DNA of 64,000 bases from positions 1-64,000 of the forward strand of contig CANMWT010000004.1 in NCBI GenBank assembly GCA_947501635.1, in the 5' to 3' direction. Both the position numbers and the translations under genes were made by a program. The DNA comes from an uncultured Roseobacter sp. Lineage in GTDB: Bacteria > Pseudomonadota > Alphaproteobacteria > Rhodobacterales > Rhodobacteraceae. Shown one piece after another: positions 60,781-64,000 of the stretch (positions are counted from its first letter, which is position 1; every line of letters starts with the position of its first letter). The notes under the pieces were generated by a model that did no database searches, had not been told where the DNA came from, and saw nothing but the letters and a program-made list of their open reading frames with translations.

Positions 60781-63213
60781 ATGTCGTTTCTGTTTAAACC
60801 TGTAATCGTAGTCTTGCTGTCGCTTGCTCTGATCGGATGCAAATCTGATGCAGAAAGAGCTGACGAGTTTTTCCTGTCCGCCAAGGAATTGCTGGATGAG
60901 GGCGACATCGACCGTGCGATGGTTCAGTTTCGGAACGTATTTGAATTTGCGCCGACACATCGCGAATCGCGCATGTCGCTGGGTGACTATTATAAAGAAC
61001 AGCACCGCCCCGCTGCCGCCTACCGCCAATACGTGCAGGTTGCTGAACAGTTTCCCGATGATTTCGAGGCGCGCAGCATAGTCGCCGAACTCGCCTTTTC
61101 ACTGACCAACTGGGAAGAGTTCACCCGCCACGGTGAAGCGGCCGTACAGCTTTCGCCGGAGGACGAACGTGCGCAGGCCATCAGCCTTGGACTGAACTAT
61201 CGCGAGGCCGTTTTGTCAGAAGACAACCCGGCACAGGAGGCCCTGACGCAACAGGCCGCTGTTTTGCTGGAAAGCCTGCCACAGAACGCAATTGTGAATG
61301 GCGTTTTGTTAGACAGCTATGCCCGTAACAGCCAGCCCAACAAAATGCTCGAGCGAATTGATGCTTTGCTTGTCTCGAACCCCAACAGTTTGCAATTGCA
61401 TACACAAAGACTTGCCGTCTTTGGACAGTTGCAGGACCTAGAGGCACTTGAAGCGCAGTTGCAGGACATGGTTCAGCGCTTCCCCGAGAACGAAGAAACG
61501 CAGGCCATGTTGCTGCGGTTCTATGTTGCGCAGCGACGGCTGGACGATGCGGAAGCATTCCTTCGGGAGCTGTCGGACCCGGCAGATGAAGACCCCACAA
61601 TGTTCCTTTCACTGGTCAACTTCATCACTCAGACACGCGGCCAGGAGGCCGCGCGGGTCGAGCTTGAACGTGCAGTGGCCGTAAACCCGCGTCCAGCGTT
61701 GTTCCGTGGCATGATCGCGACAATGGATTTCGAAGCCGGCAAGCAAGAAGAAGCGATTGCGGAGATGGAAAGCATCCTTGAAGGTGCCGACCTTGCGCAA
61801 GACGACATTCAGGCGATCAAAACATTTCTCGCACGCATGTTGGTGAATACGGGCAATCAGGTTGGCGCGCGCCGTCACGTGGAAGAAGTGCTGTCGCAAA
61901 ACCCGTCAAATGTCGATGCATTGAAAATGCAAGCGTCCTGGCAGCTTCAGGCGGATGAAGTAGATCAGGCTCTGGCCAATCTCCGTATCGCTCTGGATAC
62001 CGCGCCGCAGGACATTCAGGTGATGAACCTGCTGTACGAGGCCTATGTGCGCCTTGGTGATGACGATGTCGCGCGGGAGTATCTTGTGCTCGCAGTCGAA
62101 GCGTCCGGCAATGCGCCCGAGCCATCGATGACCTACGCACGGGTTCTGATGCAGGAAGAACGCTATCTGCCTGCAGAAGATGTTTTGCTTCCTGCGCTGC
62201 GTCAGGCACCGCAGAATGTAGAGCTTTTGGGAATGCTGGGCGAGCTGTACCTGAGACAGGAAGACATGCCGCGCGCGCGGCAGGTGATCAACACGTTGCG
62301 CCGGATCGATACGGACGGTTCCCGCAGTGTCGCAAATGCGCTGCAAACGCAATCGCTGGCCATCAACCGCGGACCGGAAGAAGCTTTATCGTTTTTGGAG
62401 GAACTCGCCGGTGCAGAGGATGCAGGTCTTAACGCGCAATTGAATCTGATGCGCGCGCGCCTGCAGGTCGGAGAGACCGATCAAGCTCTTGAAATAGCGC
62501 GTAAACTTTCGGAAGACAATCCGGATGACCTGCGTCTTAAGCAGGCGCTTGCCGTGACTTTGGATGCCACTGGAAACACGGCTGAAGCGCAAGGAGTTTT
62601 GCGCGAAATCGTTGTCGCGGAACCCCGCGCGGCAAATGCCTGGGTCAGGCTTGCGACGATTACGCGTCGCCTGTCCGATGCGGATACCGCACAGGCGGTG
62701 ATCGACGAGGGGCTCGCCGCCACAAACAACAACGTTCGTTTGCTTTGGGCAAAGGCCAGCCTGCTGGAGCAAACTGGCGACGTCGACGGAGCGATTGGCA
62801 TTTACGAAGACCTGTACGAAACGAACTCCTCATCGCTGGTCTTTGCCAATAACCTCGCCAGTCTCTTGTCGACTTATCGGGAAGACGAAGAAAGCCTTGA
62901 ACGCGCGTGGGTTGTGGGCCGACGGTTGCGCAACGCAGACAATCCGATCATGCAAGATACCTATGGCTGGCTGCTTTATCGCCGCGGGCAGGTTGAAGAA
63001 GCCTTGCCCTATCTGGAAAGCGCGGCAGCGGCCTTGAATGATCCGATGGTTCAAGCGCATCTGGGTTTTGCTTACCTGTCCCTGTCACGCAATGACGAAG
63101 CGCTGAAACAGCTTCAGCGGGCGGTTGATATCGCAGGTCCTGCGGATACGCGCAAACGCATAGAAGTAGCGCGCGCTGAAATCGCGCGGCTTCAAAGCCA
63201 GCCGGAGAACTGA
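60781..63213 (+). CDS. TPR-repeat lipoprotein (PrsT-like, exopolysaccharide-associated)
   Basis: The 810-residue protein has a lipobox signal peptide (FKPVIVVLLSLALIGC, cysteine at residue 20) for attachment to the periplasmic face of a membrane. Some 18-20 tetratricopeptide-type helical pairs follow (first: ADEFFLSAKELLDEGDIDRA; last: PMVQAHLGFAYLSLSRNDEA). GTG codons at 60769 and 60775 are alternative starts; GGAG at 60766-60769 could serve the latter. Large TPR lipoproteins of this form (PEP-CTERM system TPR protein, PrsT) sit in exosortase-linked polysaccharide loci and are thought to scaffold the synthesis or secretion complex. Confidence 0.82.
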   Translation: MSFLFKPVIVVLLSLALIGCKSDAERADEFFLSAKELLDEGDIDRAMVQFRNVFEFAPTHRESRMSLGDYYKEQHRPAAAYRQYVQVAEQFPDDFEARSIVAELAFSLTNWEEFTRHGEAAVQLSPEDERAQAISLGLNYREAVLSEDNPAQEALTQQAAVLLESLPQNAIVNGVLLDSYARNSQPNKMLERIDALLVSNPNSLQLHTQRLAVFGQLQDLEALEAQLQDMVQRFPENEETQAMLLRFYVAQRRLDDAEAFLRELSDPADEDPTMFLSLVNFITQTRGQEAARVELERAVAVNPRPALFRGMIATMDFEAGKQEEAIAEMESILEGADLAQDDIQAIKTFLARMLVNTGNQVGARRHVEEVLSQNPSNVDALKMQASWQLQADEVDQALANLRIALDTAPQDIQVMNLLYEAYVRLGDDDVAREYLVLAVEASGNAPEPSMTYARVLMQEERYLPAEDVLLPALRQAPQNVELLGMLGELYLRQEDMPRARQVINTLRRIDTDGSRSVANALQTQSLAINRGPEEALSFLEELAGAEDAGLNAQLNLMRARLQVGETDQALEIARKLSEDNPDDLRLKQALAVTLDATGNTAEAQGVLREIVVAEPRAANAWVRLATITRRLSDADTAQAVIDEGLAATNNNVRLLWAKASLLEQTGDVDGAIGIYEDLYETNSSSLVFANNLASLLSTYREDEESLERAWVVGRRLRNADNPIMQDTYGWLLYRRGQVEEALPYLESAAAALNDPMVQAHLGFAYLSLSRNDEALKQLQRAVDIAGPADTRKRIEVARAEIARLQSQPEN

Positions 63214-63340
63214 CACCGAAGGCCCCGACCGTGATGAATTCACTACAGTAGTGCACCATTTTGACCGATTGCGCTGAAAACTGTTGTAATGGACAGGGGC
63301 CTTTGTCACACCATACTTTCGGGGGTGAGAGGTGCCTAAA

Positions 63341-63952
63341 ATGAAGTTATTCCGTCTTTTCTCTTTTGTTTTGGCGTTCGTGGTCACTGCTGTCACGGCC
63401 AATGCGCAAGGCGACTATAGAATTAATCCCGGCGATATTCTGCAAATCGAAGTGCTGGAAGACCCCGGTCTCGACAGAGCGATTGCCGTGCTGCCCAATG
63501 GTCAGATCAGTTTCCCGCTTGTCGGGACGCTGCGTGTCGGCGGGCAGACAATCAGCCAGGTGCAAACGGCGCTGGCCCGGTCGCTCAGCCCGAATTTCGC
63601 ATCGCCCCCCACGGTATTTGTCGGCGTCCAGCCGTTCCAGGATGAAGCGGCAATCGCGGAAGCCCGTCTTGGACCGACAATTGATGTCTACTTTGTCGGC
63701 GAAGTGAACAACCCCGGCTTGGTTCAGGTCAAGCAGGGCACAACCCTGTTGCAGGCGGTCGCCGTCAGCGGCGGTGTGTCTCGATTTGCAGCGATCAAGC
63801 GCATTCAATTGCGCAGAACCGATCCGCGCACACGTACACAAAAAGTGACTATTCTGAACTACAAGGCTCTCGCAGATGGAGCCATTACAACAGATATCGA
63901 GCTTAAGGATGGAGATGTTATTCTGGTCCCGGAAAGGCGCTTGTTCGAATAA
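63341..63952 (+). CDS. Polysaccharide export protein (Wza/OPX family, short form)
   Basis: The 203-residue protein is set at ATG 63341 by GAGAGG eight bases upstream (GTG 63332 is the outer alternative). It has a signal peptide (LFRLFSFVLAFVVTAVTANA, ending in ANA, no lipobox). The Poly_export domain follows (GDYRINPGDILQIEVLEDPG; LPNGQISFPLVGTLRVGGQT), then an SLBB domain (VYFVGEVNNPGLVQVKQGTT to DGDVILVPERR). Short OPX proteins of about 200 residues lacking the outer-membrane helix are typical of XrtA-type loci, where a separate barrel may be needed. Further cluster genes are expected right of 64000; the last 48 bases show nothing. Confidence 0.88.
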   Translation: MKLFRLFSFVLAFVVTAVTANAQGDYRINPGDILQIEVLEDPGLDRAIAVLPNGQISFPLVGTLRVGGQTISQVQTALARSLSPNFASPPTVFVGVQPFQDEAAIAEARLGPTIDVYFVGEVNNPGLVQVKQGTTLLQAVAVSGGVSRFAAIKRIQLRRTDPRTRTQKVTILNYKALADGAITTDIELKDGDVILVPERRLFE

Positions 63953-64000
63953 CGAACCGGCGCAAAGTCATAACATCATCACTGTCTCAAGAGGGCTTGC

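Overview
The window is typical of a marine alphaproteobacterium of the Rhodobacteraceae (Roseobacter-like). The basis is moderately high GC, frequent ATGA overlaps between genes, an XI/Dak-type sugar operon, a solitary phnM, RTX and LEPR-XLL giant proteins, and a UDP-glucuronate/GDP-mannose exopolysaccharide locus. This placement is inferred from gene content; there is no rRNA or tRNA in the window. All calls were made by reading the sequence, without database searches.

Layout. (1) 1-4400: the end of an IS3-family insertion sequence sits inside, and truncates, a tolC-type outer-membrane channel gene. Divergent from it is a large RTX calcium-binding exoprotein gene with an FNR/FixK-type activator site placed 41.5 bp before a predicted start point. 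(2) 4587-7042: an asparagine-synthase-like enzyme overlaps a glycosyltransferase. (3) 7118-8311: a stand-alone phnM on the minus strand, then about 770 bp without a supportable gene. (4) 9080-21930: a long sugar/polyol catabolic operon. It encodes a CUT1 ABC importer with one binding protein, two permeases, two ATPases, a small membrane protein and a possible 35-codon linker ORF; a DhaK-DhaL fusion kinase; a LacI-type regulator; a TIM-barrel isomerase; a Gfo/Idh/MocA dehydrogenase; a xylose-isomerase homologue; and a MOSC protein. No xylulokinase is present. (5) 22193-28095: an outer-membrane porin-like protein, a frameshifted glycine-zipper remnant, a small periplasmic protein, a DUF4105 membrane protein and an AsmA-family protein.

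(6) 28374-51295: the most unusual part. A 16-kb gene encodes a 5342-residue LEPR-XLL protein made of glycine-rich beta repeats, RTX repeats and a C-terminal metzincin (matrixin-like) domain, with only two cysteines in the whole chain. It is followed with little or no spacing by a DUF3467 protein, a GAF-GAF-TM-HlyD fusion, a PqqD-like/M50 protease/lipoyl-domain fusion, a SecA paralogue that has lost its Walker A and DEAD-box residues, and a third membrane-fusion protein. I read this as a dedicated, largely undescribed export or surface-display machine for the giant protein. It contains three adaptor-type proteins but no ABC ATPase and no outer-membrane channel of its own.

(7) 51498-64000: an exopolysaccharide locus with phosphomannomutase, UDP-glucose dehydrogenase, GDP-mannose pyrophosphorylase, a BY-kinase-like ATPase, a Wzz-type chain-length protein, an ExeA-like ATPase, an ExoY-type initiating glycosyltransferase, a TPR lipoprotein (PrsT-like) and a Wza-type export protein. 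This component set resembles exosortase (XrtA/EpsH)-associated polysaccharide clusters. An exosortase would have to lie beyond the right edge.
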